This document shows, piece after piece, positions 10,340 through 18,444 of a stretch of DNA of 64,000 nucleotides; the first letter of the stretch is position 1; each line of letters starts with the position of its first letter. Origin of the DNA: UBA10349 sp003485905 (lineage in GTDB: Bacteria > Pseudomonadota > Gammaproteobacteria > Arenicellales > Arenicellaceae); NCBI GenBank assembly GCA_943787185.1, contig CALSLL010000002.1:620001-684000 (forward strand). Reading direction: 5' to 3'. Position numbers and translations under genes: made by a program. The notes under the pieces were generated by a model. That model searched no databases. It saw nothing but the letters and a program-made list of their open reading frames with translations, and had not been told where the DNA came from.

Positions 10340-10382
10340 CTAGAATGCCTGCTGAATTCAAAGAAAATTATTTGGAGGAAGA

Positions 10383-10790
10383 ATGTCGCTAAACAAACCC
10401 TATCTAGACGTACCCGGTACGACAATATTTGACGCTGATATGGCGCAGAAAGGATTTCATTTAAACCAGTTTTGTATGTCTCTTATGAAGTCAAAAAACC
10501 GAGAGCGGTTTAAATCGGGAGAAATTGCATATCTAAACGAGTGGCCTATGACTGAAGCTCAGAAAGATGCTGTTCTTAAACGAGACTACAACCTGATGAT
10601 TAAGCTTGGCGGTAATATCTATTTTCTGGCCAAGATATTTTCCTGCGATGGTCTGAGCTTTCAGGTTGCGGCTTCCACAATGACCGGGCTATCGGTAGAG
10701 GAATATAAAAAAATGATGATTACTGGCGGCAGAGCGCTTGATGACGAAATTTGCGCATATGAGGTTATGGAGGATGTAAACCATGGCTGA
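10383..10790 (+). CDS. ligA: Protocatechuate 4,5-dioxygenase alpha (small) subunit
   Basis: This is the small subunit of the extradiol dioxygenase that opens protocatechuate between C4 and C5 to 4-carboxy-2-hydroxymuconate semialdehyde. It closes the active-site cleft of the iron-containing beta subunit. It has 135 residues with the LigA pattern LNQFCMSLMKSKNRERF, then AYLNEWPMTEAQKDAVLKRD, then LGGNIYFLAK. A strong Shine-Dalgarno, TTGGAGGAAG, precedes ATG 10383. The 3' end overlaps ligB by eight bases, which suggests coupled translation of the two subunits in equal amounts. Confidence 0.96.
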   Translation: MSLNKPYLDVPGTTIFDADMAQKGFHLNQFCMSLMKSKNRERFKSGEIAYLNEWPMTEAQKDAVLKRDYNLMIKLGGNIYFLAKIFSCDGLSFQVAASTMTGLSVEEYKKMMITGGRALDDEICAYEVMEDVNHG

Positions 10791-11622
10791 ATTATCCGCT
10801 AGTGTCTATACCTCCCATGTCCCAGCCATCGGCGCGGCTATCGATAATGGTAAAACGGGAGAAGACTACTGGAAACCTTTGTTTGCAGGATATGAATACA
10901 GTAAAAAATGGGTGGTTGAACAAAAGCCTGATGTTGTAATTCTAGTCTATAACGATCATGCCTCTGCGTTTGACGCAAATTTGATACCCACGTTTGCCTT
11001 AGGTACTGGAGTGGAATTTAATTCTGCTGATGAAGGTTGGGGGCCCCGCCCTGTCCCGACCGTTAAAGGTCATCCGCAACTAGCATCGCATATTGCTCAG
11101 TCAGTGATTCAAGACGAGTTCGATCTCACTATTTTTAATACTCTGGATGTGGACCACGGACTTACCGTGCCACTTTCTTTGATGTTTGGTCAGCCTGTTA
11201 GCTGGCCTTGTAAAGTTATCCCACTTGCAGTCAATGTGGTTCTGTATCCACCGCCGTCGGGAAAGCGTTGTTATGCATTAGGTAAGGCACTGCGTAGCGC
11301 AGTTGATTCATTTGATGAAGATCTGAATGTGCAAATCTGGGGAACGGGTGGAATGAGCCATCAGCTTCAGGGGCCACGCGCCGGTTTGATTAACAAGGAT
11401 TTCGATACAGACTTTCTTAACCGGCTGGTGAAAGATCCTGAGGGTCTTTCTCAGGTGCCCCATATTGATTATGTGCGTTTAGCTGGGTCAGAAGGTATTG
11501 AATTGGTCATGTGGTTGATTGCACGGGGTGCAATGGATGAGCAGGTAACGGAAAAATATCGTTTTTATCATGTTCCTGCCTCAAACACAGCGGTAGGGCA
11601 TCTCATTCTCGAGAATAAATAG
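10783..11622 (+). CDS. ligB: Protocatechuate 4,5-dioxygenase beta (catalytic) subunit
   Basis: This is the non-heme Fe(II) catalytic subunit of the ring-cleaving dioxygenase. It has 279 residues. By position the iron ligands correspond to His12 (TSHVPAIG), His59 (YNDHASAF) and Glu240 (GSEGIELVMW). His193 (GMSHQLQGPRAG) and His125 (DVDHGLTVP) match the second-shell catalytic histidines known in Sphingobium LigB. All are present, so the enzyme should be active. The cleaved product passes to LigC, encoded just downstream. Gallate dioxygenase is a related, larger fused enzyme; the separate alpha subunit here points to protocatechuate. Confidence 0.97.
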   Translation: MAELSASVYTSHVPAIGAAIDNGKTGEDYWKPLFAGYEYSKKWVVEQKPDVVILVYNDHASAFDANLIPTFALGTGVEFNSADEGWGPRPVPTVKGHPQLASHIAQSVIQDEFDLTIFNTLDVDHGLTVPLSLMFGQPVSWPCKVIPLAVNVVLYPPPSGKRCYALGKALRSAVDSFDEDLNVQIWGTGGMSHQLQGPRAGLINKDFDTDFLNRLVKDPEGLSQVPHIDYVRLAGSEGIELVMWLIARGAMDEQVTEKYRFYHVPASNTAVGHLILENK

Positions 11623-11655
11623 GTTTTTAAAGACTGGATACGTTAGGAGTATACA

Positions 11656-12600
11656 ATGAAGATAATGGTTGTTGGCCCCGGGGCTTTTGGTATCAAGCAT
11701 TTGGAGGGCATGAAACAAATTGATGGTGCGGAAGTCGTGTCGCTTGTAGGCCATAGTAAAGAGAAAACTCTCAAAATTGCTAAGGAATACAATGTTGGGC
11801 ACGTTTCCAGCAGCCTAACCGAGGCGCTGGATTCAAGTGAAGCCGATGCTGTGATTCTATGCACGCCTACGTCCATGCATGCAGCCCAGGCTATCGAGTG
11901 TATGCGGGCTGGTAAACATGTTGAAGTTGAAATTCCGCTGGCGGATAGCTGGGCGGATGCTGAAGCGGTATTGAAGATACAAAAAGAAACAGGCCGTATT
12001 TGTATGGTAGGTCATACCCGGCGTTTCAATCCATCACATCAGTGGGTGCATAACGCCGTTCAATCTGGCGGGCTGGGCATCCAGCAAATGGATGTGCAAA
12101 CCTATTTCTTCCGACGTAAAAATATTAACGCCAAGGGTGAACCTCGAAGTTGGACGGATCACTTACTGTGGCATCATGCGGCGCATACCGTCGACCTGTT
12201 TGCTTACCAGACAGGATCACCAGTTATACAGGCTAATGCCATTCAGGGCCCTATTCACGCAGAATTGGGTATTGCTATGGATATGTCGATTCAGCTGAAG
12301 GCCGCCAATGGCGCTATTTGCACGCTATCACTGTCATTTAACAATGATGGTCCTATTGGAACGTTATTCCGCTATATATGTGACAACGGCACTTATATAG
12401 CTCGCTATGATGATCTGGTGAATGGTAATGAGGAGCCTATCGATGTTTCTGCGGTTGATATTTCTATGAATGGTATTGAGTTGCAGGATCGAGAGTTTAT
12501 CGCTGCCATCCGCGAGGGGCGTGAGCCTAATTCTAGCGTCGCTCAAGTACTGCCGTGCTACAAAGTGCTTTATGACCTAGATCAACAGCTTAGCGACTGA
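11656..12600 (+). CDS. ligC: 4-carboxy-2-hydroxymuconate-6-semialdehyde dehydrogenase (LigC)
   Basis: LigC oxidises CHMS, as its cyclic hemiacetal, with NADP to 2-pyrone-4,6-dicarboxylate, the substrate of LigI. It belongs to the Gfo/Idh/MocA family. The 314-residue protein starts with a Rossmann motif (VVGPGAFGIKHLEG), has the family EVEIPLADSW element near residue 93 at the usual EKP position, and a GHTRRFNPSHQWV segment near 119. An AGGAG Shine-Dalgarno lies about 7 bases before ATG 11656. It is 33 bases after ligB and 15 bases before the aldo/keto reductase gene, so it is in the same transcript. Confidence 0.95.
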   Translation: MKIMVVGPGAFGIKHLEGMKQIDGAEVVSLVGHSKEKTLKIAKEYNVGHVSSSLTEALDSSEADAVILCTPTSMHAAQAIECMRAGKHVEVEIPLADSWADAEAVLKIQKETGRICMVGHTRRFNPSHQWVHNAVQSGGLGIQQMDVQTYFFRRKNINAKGEPRSWTDHLLWHHAAHTVDLFAYQTGSPVIQANAIQGPIHAELGIAMDMSIQLKAANGAICTLSLSFNNDGPIGTLFRYICDNGTYIARYDDLVNGNEEPIDVSAVDISMNGIELQDREFIAAIREGREPNSSVAQVLPCYKVLYDLDQQLSD

Positions 12601-12615
12601 ATGATAGGGTAATTC

Positions 12616-13620
12616 ATGCAGTTACGTACAATTGGTGGGCATTCTGTTCCGGCTATTGGATTGGGGTGTATGAACCTCTCTCATGCCTATGGGATACCAC
12701 CGGCCCGGGCGCAAGCTGAGCGGGTACTTCAATGTGCAATAGATGTTGGAATAACGCACTTCGATTCTGCTGCGCTGTACGGCGCAAGTAGAAATGAGGC
12801 GCTGGTTGGGCCTTTTCTTAAATCAGTGCGCGATCAAGTTTTTCTAGTTAGCAAAGGTGTGTTGTTCATTCGCGATGGCAAGCGTACTCTGGACGGTCAC
12901 CCTGATCAGATTCGTCGCAGTTGCGAGGAGTCATTAACTCGAATGCAAACCGATAGCATCGATCTTTATTATCTGCATCGACTAGATCCTCAGGTGCCTA
13001 TTGAAGAGTCAGTTGGAGCGGTGGCGGACTTAATAAGTGAAGGTAAGGTTAATGCACTTGGTCTTTCAGAAATGAGTGCGGATACTATTCGACGCGCGCA
13101 CGCTGAATATACTGTTTCGGCAGTCCAATCAGAGTATTCGCTTTGGAGTAGGAATGTTGAAATTGCCGTGCTGGACGTTTGTGCCGAAATTGGGGCGGCC
13201 TTTGTAGCGTTTTCTCCTCTTGCTCGAGGTTTCCTGGCCGATATGAAAATCGACCCTGAGAAATTCGTAGAGAAGGACATCCGTTTGGCAATGCCGCGTT
13301 TTCAAGAACCGCATTTTGGTTTAAATCGAGAACGGCTTCTGGGAAAGTACCAAGAGATCGCAATACAAAATAATTGTACGCCGGCTCAGTTGGCAATTGC
13401 CTGGTTGCTCCAACGCAGCAAAAATATTCACGTGATACCAGGAACAACGAGTATTGAACACGTACGTGAAAATTGGGGTGCAGGGCAGCTCCATCTATCA
13501 GATGACACTATAGGAGACCTAGATAGGCTTATTAATCAAAATACAGTATCCGGGCCTCGATATTCTCCTACAGTCCAAGCACAGGTAGGGACCGAAGAGT
13601 TTCCAAATTCAGCGAATTAA
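12616..13620 (+). CDS. Aldo/keto reductase at the end of the lig operon
   Basis: This 334-residue NADPH-dependent reductase has a TIM-barrel aldo/keto reductase fold. The catalytic tetrad is visible: Asp50, Tyr55, Lys80 and His121, in HFDSAALYG, VSKG and YLHRLD. It resembles the YajO/AKR13 type rather than the potassium channel beta subunits. It follows ligC after 15 bases, so it is cotranscribed, but it is not a known enzyme of protocatechuate 4,5-cleavage. It may reduce an aldehyde formed upstream of protocatechuate, such as an aromatic aldehyde, or remove a toxic semialdehyde; both ideas are inferred from position only. Confidence 0.88.
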   Translation: MQLRTIGGHSVPAIGLGCMNLSHAYGIPPARAQAERVLQCAIDVGITHFDSAALYGASRNEALVGPFLKSVRDQVFLVSKGVLFIRDGKRTLDGHPDQIRRSCEESLTRMQTDSIDLYYLHRLDPQVPIEESVGAVADLISEGKVNALGLSEMSADTIRRAHAEYTVSAVQSEYSLWSRNVEIAVLDVCAEIGAAFVAFSPLARGFLADMKIDPEKFVEKDIRLAMPRFQEPHFGLNRERLLGKYQEIAIQNNCTPAQLAIAWLLQRSKNIHVIPGTTSIEHVRENWGAGQLHLSDDTIGDLDRLINQNTVSGPRYSPTVQAQVGTEEFPNSAN

Positions 13621-13767
13621 AATTTCTAATCCAATTATAGTTTGACCTAAAGTTCTGGTGTTCTATTGGATATTAGAAAGTTTGTTTATTAGCTACAAAA
13701 CACTAGCAGCGAGGCAAGGGGGTGTTTGCTAAACTACTGCCTTTGCCCATTTAGAAATGTATTACCA

Positions 13768-14487
13768 ATGATTAGAGAAATTGGCGTTGTTTTTACGCTC
13801 TTACTTTTTACAGTCCCGATCCATGCTCAGAATACCGGTGGCGTATTTCCGCCAATGGTTAACGACGGGCACAAAGCGTTTCAGTACCGGGGAGTAGTAG
13901 ATCCAGATAATAGCGTTGGTGAAGTTGGATTTGCACAACGGTTACATTACGAGGAGTCATTGGACGATGATCGGATGTGGCGAGTTATTGGTCAGACCCG
14001 CAAGACCACTGACTCCGATTTCGATTTTGACTTTATGCAAGCTGAACTATTCTGGGAGTTTAGTGAAGATGACCCAAACTATAGAACAGGCATGCGTTTC
14101 GACGTGCGAATTCGTGATGGAAATAGGCCGAACCAGCTTGGGGTAAACTGGATGAATCAGTTTTACTTTAACAATGACTGGAACGCGCGGGCGGTATTCA
14201 TGACGTCGTTTGATGTAGGTGACAATGCTAGAGACGGTTGGAACTTGCAATCTCGCTTTAGATTGGACAAGAACCTTGGCGCTGGTCATACGCTAGGGGT
14301 AGAGATGTACAACGACTATGGCAGAACTAATAATATAGGTAGTTTTGATGAGCAAAGGCATACTGTCGGGCCGATTTATAATATGAGATTAGGTTCAAAG
14401 TGGTCTGCTTTTTCTGGCGTGTTATTCGGAATATCTGAGGCAGCTTCAGATGCTGAGTTTAGAATATGGCTGACGCGCCCGATGTGA
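13768..14487 (+). CDS. Exported beta-strand-rich protein, probable small outer-membrane protein
   Basis: The start is ATG 13768, giving a signal peptide (MIREIGVVFTLLLFTVPIHA, cut after AQ); the earlier in-frame start at 13726 adds a stretch that does not look like a signal. The mature protein of about 220 residues alternates polar and aromatic residues in strands (QAELFWEFSEDD, YRTGMRFDVRIRD, WMNQFYFNNDWNARAVFMTS), as in outer-membrane barrels. I do not recognise a family. The chain ends in WLTRPM, without the classic terminal aromatic residue. It stands between the lig operon and gcdH. With the chosen starts there is a 41-base gap before gcdH. A porin-like role in uptake of acids is possible but unsupported. 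Confidence 0.6.
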   Translation: MIREIGVVFTLLLFTVPIHAQNTGGVFPPMVNDGHKAFQYRGVVDPDNSVGEVGFAQRLHYEESLDDDRMWRVIGQTRKTTDSDFDFDFMQAELFWEFSEDDPNYRTGMRFDVRIRDGNRPNQLGVNWMNQFYFNNDWNARAVFMTSFDVGDNARDGWNLQSRFRLDKNLGAGHTLGVEMYNDYGRTNNIGSFDEQRHTVGPIYNMRLGSKWSAFSGVLFGISEAASDAEFRIWLTRPM

Positions 14488-14528
14488 TTCGGGCACCTGT
14501 AATCCCAAAAATTAGTACACGCAATTAT

Positions 14529-15788
14529 ATGTCTAAAGAATTCGCTTCATTCTCCTGGCAAGATCCACTTAGTTTTTCTTCTTTGCTTAGTGAGGAAGAA
14601 AAACTAATACAGTCGACTGCCCATCAATATTCACAAGACAAGTTACTTAGTCGTGTCGTTGATGCGACTAGGAAAGAGGAGTTTGATCGAAACATAATGT
14701 TGGAGATGGGTAGCTTGGGCTTGTTGGGGTCGACTTTGCCGGCTGAGTATGGTTGTGCAGGCGTTAATCATGTTGCGTACGGCCTAATAGCGAGGGAGGT
14801 TGAACGTGTCGATAGTGGTTACCGGTCGGCCATGAGTGTTCAAAGTTCATTGGTGATGCACCCAATTTTTGCATTTGGTTCAGAGCAACAACGTCAGAAG
14901 TATTTACCAAAACTAGCGAGTGGTGAGATGGTTGGCTGTTTTGGACTTACGGAGCCTGATCACGGTTCTGATCCTAACGGAATGCTAACTAAAGCTGAAA
15001 AGACCTCAGATGGTTATTTGCTGAACGGACAAAAAATGTGGATAACTAATTCGCCTATCGCTGATGTATTTGTAGTGTGGGGGAAATTAGATGGAGAAAT
15101 TAGAGGTTTCATTTTAGAAAAGGAAATGAAAGGGCTATCTGCACCCGAGATACATGGCAAGCTCAGCCTTCGGGCATCTATAACAGGGGAGATAGTCATG
15201 CAGAATGTTATGGTGCCTGCTGAAAATCTCCTTCCGAATGTGAAAGGCTTAAAAGGACCATTTGGCTGCCTAAATAAGGCGCGCTATGGTATTGCTTGGG
15301 GAACAATGGGGGCTGCTGAAGCATGTTGGCACAGTGCTCGCCAATACACACTCGACAGAAAACAATTTGGTCGACCCTTAGCTGCAAATCAACTAGTACA
15401 AAAGAAATTGGCTGATATGCAAACTGAAATTTGTTTAGGTCTTCTCGCAGCATTGCAAGTGGGGCGTCTTCTTGATGAAAACCAGGCAAGTCCTGAGATG
15501 ATTTCTCTTATCAAGCGAAATAATTGCGGTAAAGCCCTAGATGTAGCCCGTTTATCCAGAGATATGCATGGAGCGAACGGTATTGTAGATGAGTTTCACG
15601 TTATGCGGCATCTCATAAATTTGGAAACTGTAAATACCTATGAGGGGACACATGATATTCATGCGCTTATATTAGGGCGTGCACAAACTGGGATTCAGGC
15701 ATTTAAACTAGCGTTTAGGGTGCGCCAGAAAGGCTGCGGTTATAGACTGATAATGCTACAACCACTCTCTAGTGCTTTAGAGGTGTGA
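14529..15788 (+). CDS. gcdH: Glutaryl-CoA dehydrogenase
   Basis: This FAD enzyme oxidises and decarboxylates glutaryl-CoA to crotonyl-CoA in lysine, tryptophan and some aromatic degradation. The start is ATG 14529 (MSKEFASFSWQDPL), matching family N-termini; the ATG at 14466 would overlap the preceding gene by 22 bases. Acyl-CoA dehydrogenase signatures are GCFGLTEPDHGSDPNGM near residue 138, MWITNSPIADVFVVW near 172, and TYEGTHDIHALILGRAQTG with the catalytic Glu near residue 376. Most homologues end just after GIQAF; this one runs about 27 residues longer, so the last part may be a stop loss or an indel. The 3' end overlaps the convergent GlcG-like gene by 12 bases. Confidence 0.92.
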   Translation: MSKEFASFSWQDPLSFSSLLSEEEKLIQSTAHQYSQDKLLSRVVDATRKEEFDRNIMLEMGSLGLLGSTLPAEYGCAGVNHVAYGLIAREVERVDSGYRSAMSVQSSLVMHPIFAFGSEQQRQKYLPKLASGEMVGCFGLTEPDHGSDPNGMLTKAEKTSDGYLLNGQKMWITNSPIADVFVVWGKLDGEIRGFILEKEMKGLSAPEIHGKLSLRASITGEIVMQNVMVPAENLLPNVKGLKGPFGCLNKARYGIAWGTMGAAEACWHSARQYTLDRKQFGRPLAANQLVQKKLADMQTEICLGLLAALQVGRLLDENQASPEMISLIKRNNCGKALDVARLSRDMHGANGIVDEFHVMRHLINLETVNTYEGTHDIHALILGRAQTGIQAFKLAFRVRQKGCGYRLIMLQPLSSALEV

Positions 15789-16406
15789 TTCTTGCCAAGT
15801 GGTATTTGGGTTAAGAGGCTCGGGATATAGATTAGTAGCTTTTACTGCGTTAATTGCGGCAAATTCATCCCGATCTGAGGTGTCTCCGCTGATTCCAACT
15901 GCGCCGATTACATGATTTTGATCATTCCGGATTAAAACTCCGCCAGGTACTGGTACCCACTGGCCGTCAGAAAGTCCGTTCAGAGCGCTTGCGAACACGG
16001 GCCGATCAGCTAAGCGTTGCCCCATTACACGTGTAGATACTCCCATCCCTAACGCTCCGTAAGCTTTGGCATTAGCCACTTCGATTCGAAATATACCTGA
16101 ACCATCTTCGCGCTTTACTGCAATCATATGTCCGCCAGCATCAAGAACAACCACGGTCAAAGGGAGCATTTGCTCTCTGCGACCTATACTTAGGGCTTCT
16201 TCCACAATGGCGCTTGCTCGTGCTAAAGGAAGTGATACAACGATTGGACTTACCGCCGGACCATTTTCTATTGCAGTAGGAAGGGCGCCAGATTCAGTGT
16301 CGGACGAAGTTGATTGTGCCAAAAGGAAGGGTGAAAATAGCCACAGTGACAGCGCGGCAATCGTAAAACAAATATTAGTCGTTGTTGAAATCTTAATACT
16401 CTTCAC
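15777..16406 (-). CDS. Exported GlcG/HbpS (DUF336) family protein
   Basis: GlcG/HbpS proteins are small alpha/beta proteins, some of which bind heme or cobalamin; their exact role is mostly unknown. The conserved core runs from LPLARASAIVEEALS through LTVVVLDAGGHMIAVKRED to VPGGVLIRNDQNHVIGAVGISG. I choose GTG 16406 as start: GGAGAG at 16414-16419 lies seven bases upstream, and it gives a signal peptide (KSIKISTTTNICF then a hydrophobic stretch ending LLAQS) and 209 residues. An ATG at 16460 is in frame but adds an unusual leader. The gene follows the exported amidohydrolase gene by 74 bases on the same strand, so the two are probably one operon working in the periplasm. Confidence 0.85.
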   Translation of the reverse strand: MKSIKISTTTNICFTIAALSLWLFSPFLLAQSTSSDTESGALPTAIENGPAVSPIVVSLPLARASAIVEEALSIGRREQMLPLTVVVLDAGGHMIAVKREDGSGIFRIEVANAKAYGALGMGVSTRVMGQRLADRPVFASALNGLSDGQWVPVPGGVLIRNDQNHVIGAVGISGDTSDRDEFAAINAVKATNLYPEPLNPNTTWQESHL

Positions 16407-16480
16407 AATTGGTCTCTCCACTATTGTGTCATCTAAGTTATTTACCTTGAGATTCTGCAAGCCGATACGGTGCTCGCCAA

Positions 16481-18154
16481 TCAGTCCAGTACGCCTGTGT
16501 CGTGTACGATGCGACCACCGACCAAGGTGAGCACTGAGGCGATATCTCGAATACTTTCATCAGACACTTCATCTGGATCAAAATAGTTATTATTTAACAC
16601 AACTAGATCGGCGAACTTACCTACTTCGATTGTTCCAAGATCATCTTCTTCCCTACTGAACCATGCGTTCGCTGCGGTATAAAGCCATAGGGCTTCTTGA
16701 CGTGTAGCTTGTTGGCCGTCATTAATAAGTTCACCGGTCGCGTCTCGGCCAGTTGTAATAAAGTAAATGTTTAACCATGGGTTAATCGGTCCGGCTTGAG
16801 CTGCATCTGACCCAGCGCCCACATGAATATCATTTCCTTGGTAAGTGAGATTATCGAGAATAAATCGATAGGGTGGGCCACCGGCTCCAGACATATAGTG
16901 GGCGGTTGAATGTAACCTGAGCGAGGCGCCGATTGCATTCATTTTATTGATGGTTTCAGTGGAAATCGTATAGATGTGATCGGCAGACCAGCGTAAATCA
17001 GCAATAGGGATAGTCTCGTTAACGATGCCCCATGCTTCAGCGCGAGCATTGACGTTATCATCGTTAAAGGCGTGCTCCATGATTTGCCATCCGCGCTCTG
17101 CGACTCTTGTGGCTCGATCAATGTAGTCTTGATCCAAGACTGCTGCTGCTTCGGGTGCCCTATGAACTAGGTGTTCTCCCTGACCGACGTTCTTGACTAG
17201 ATCGCCACCAAAATTCGGAAAAATATTGTTTAGTAGTGTGTCTAACTCATCATCAAATGCATTGTGATATAGACGTAGGCGCATATTGACGTTGTCTTCA
17301 TCCAATAGGGACAGAAGAATGTCATGGTCACGTGCTGGATTGAAATACCCCGGTCCTCGACCTTGCGAACCACCGACTGAATGCGCTGTGGTAATGCCAA
17401 CGCTGGTGAAGTAATCGATAACATCCTGCGTAGTTTGTTTTCGATCGTCAAAGTCCCAAATTGTGTTCATTGCATTAAATGCGTCATGCGAATGGTTGCT
17501 TACCGCACCTGAGCCTGGTGCTATGCGAGTTGCTTGTCCTCCTGAGATAAAACCATTGTCATCTACGGGTATGCCATGCTCTTCAAAAAATGCTTTGCCG
17601 AGAGAGTTGGTGGTGCCAGGTCCGTTGAATGTCTGATGAATGTAGACAGGGTGATTCGGTGCAGCTGCATCAAGTTCTTCCAAATTTGGTAGCCTATCTT
17701 CTTCGAATTGCCGTGCATGAATACCGCCTATCGCGCTTATAAATTCGCCTGCAGGAATGCCTTTCGCTCTTTCACGAATAATTTCTTGCGCCTCTGTTGC
17801 ATTCGAGGCATTTTCAATTGCCCTTGTTTCATGGCCGGGTCGGAGACCGGCAAGCAATATATGTACGTGATTATCAATAATCCCAGGAATCACCGTCCGC
17901 CCATTAAGGTTAATCACTTTAGTACAAGGTCCAGCGGTATTTTCGCCTACCACCGCAATGTGTCCATTGATAATGCGTACCGAGGAGGCAACTGATGCCT
18001 CAGTATCCATAGTATGGATATTACCGTTAACTAACTGTATATCAGTCTCATCAAGGCACTCCTGGGCGCTAGCGGGTAATAATGTGCTGCTTAGGAAAAG
18101 AAATGGCCAAATTAACAGCTTGGACTTAACAAGTTTTACGATGTTGGTTCGTAT
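16481..18154 (-). CDS. Exported amidohydrolase, YtcJ-like, apparent ATA start
   Basis: A metal-dependent hydrolase of the amidohydrolase 3 (YtcJ) type. The strand-1 HxH is in IPGIIDNHVHILLAG, a His of the barrel is in QIMEHAFNDD, and the late Asp is in HVGAGSDAAQAG. The usual N-terminal sub-barrel (IQLVNGNIHTMDTE) begins before the first in-frame ATG (18010). Reading back gives a clear signal peptide (KLLIWPFLFLSSTLLPASAQ). That signal begins at an ATA codon at 18152-18154, with AGGAAGG five bases upstream, and no in-frame ATG, GTG or TTG lies between it and the upstream stop. Either a rare start or an A-for-G base error is implied. The full form has about 557 residues. The substrate is unknown; a GlcG-like gene follows. 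Confidence 0.85.
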   Translation of the reverse strand: MRTNIVKLVKSKLLIWPFLFLSSTLLPASAQECLDETDIQLVNGNIHTMDTEASVASSVRIINGHIAVVGENTAGPCTKVINLNGRTVIPGIIDNHVHILLAGLRPGHETRAIENASNATEAQEIIRERAKGIPAGEFISAIGGIHARQFEEDRLPNLEELDAAAPNHPVYIHQTFNGPGTTNSLGKAFFEEHGIPVDDNGFISGGQATRIAPGSGAVSNHSHDAFNAMNTIWDFDDRKQTTQDVIDYFTSVGITTAHSVGGSQGRGPGYFNPARDHDILLSLLDEDNVNMRLRLYHNAFDDELDTLLNNIFPNFGGDLVKNVGQGEHLVHRAPEAAAVLDQDYIDRATRVAERGWQIMEHAFNDDNVNARAEAWGIVNETIPIADLRWSADHIYTISTETINKMNAIGASLRLHSTAHYMSGAGGPPYRFILDNLTYQGNDIHVGAGSDAAQAGPINPWLNIYFITTGRDATGELINDGQQATRQEALWLYTAANAWFSREEDDLGTIEVGKFADLVVLNNNYFDPDEVSDESIRDIASVLTLVGGRIVHDTGVLD

Positions 18155-18166
18155 GGCACCCTTCCT
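18152..18166 (-). promoter_or_regulatory. Ribosome-binding site and ATA start of the exported amidohydrolase
   Basis: On the minus strand AGGAAGG (18160-18166) is followed by GTGCC and ATA (18152-18154). The spacing is ideal. This site decides the start because the signal peptide is encoded directly downstream. Confidence 0.6.
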
Positions 18167-18444
18167 AATTGATACAGTTGACCGACCATTTTAGACCGAA
18201 TTAATATTAGGCATGTATCTATTTGTACCGTCAAAAGTTAATAGCTGGTAGAAGGAATCTATCAGTATTGGAATTGAATGGTATTACCGGAGTTTACTAA
18301 GCTAGTGCATATAGTTAGTGATGTAATAAGTCAGTTAATTGACCCTTGGGTTGGCCGGAAGATAGGAAATCAAGCGATCAAGCTTAATAGCCCTGAAAGT
18401 TTGAGGCGCTTAATATCAATTGCCGTATCTGTCGTGAGTGACGA

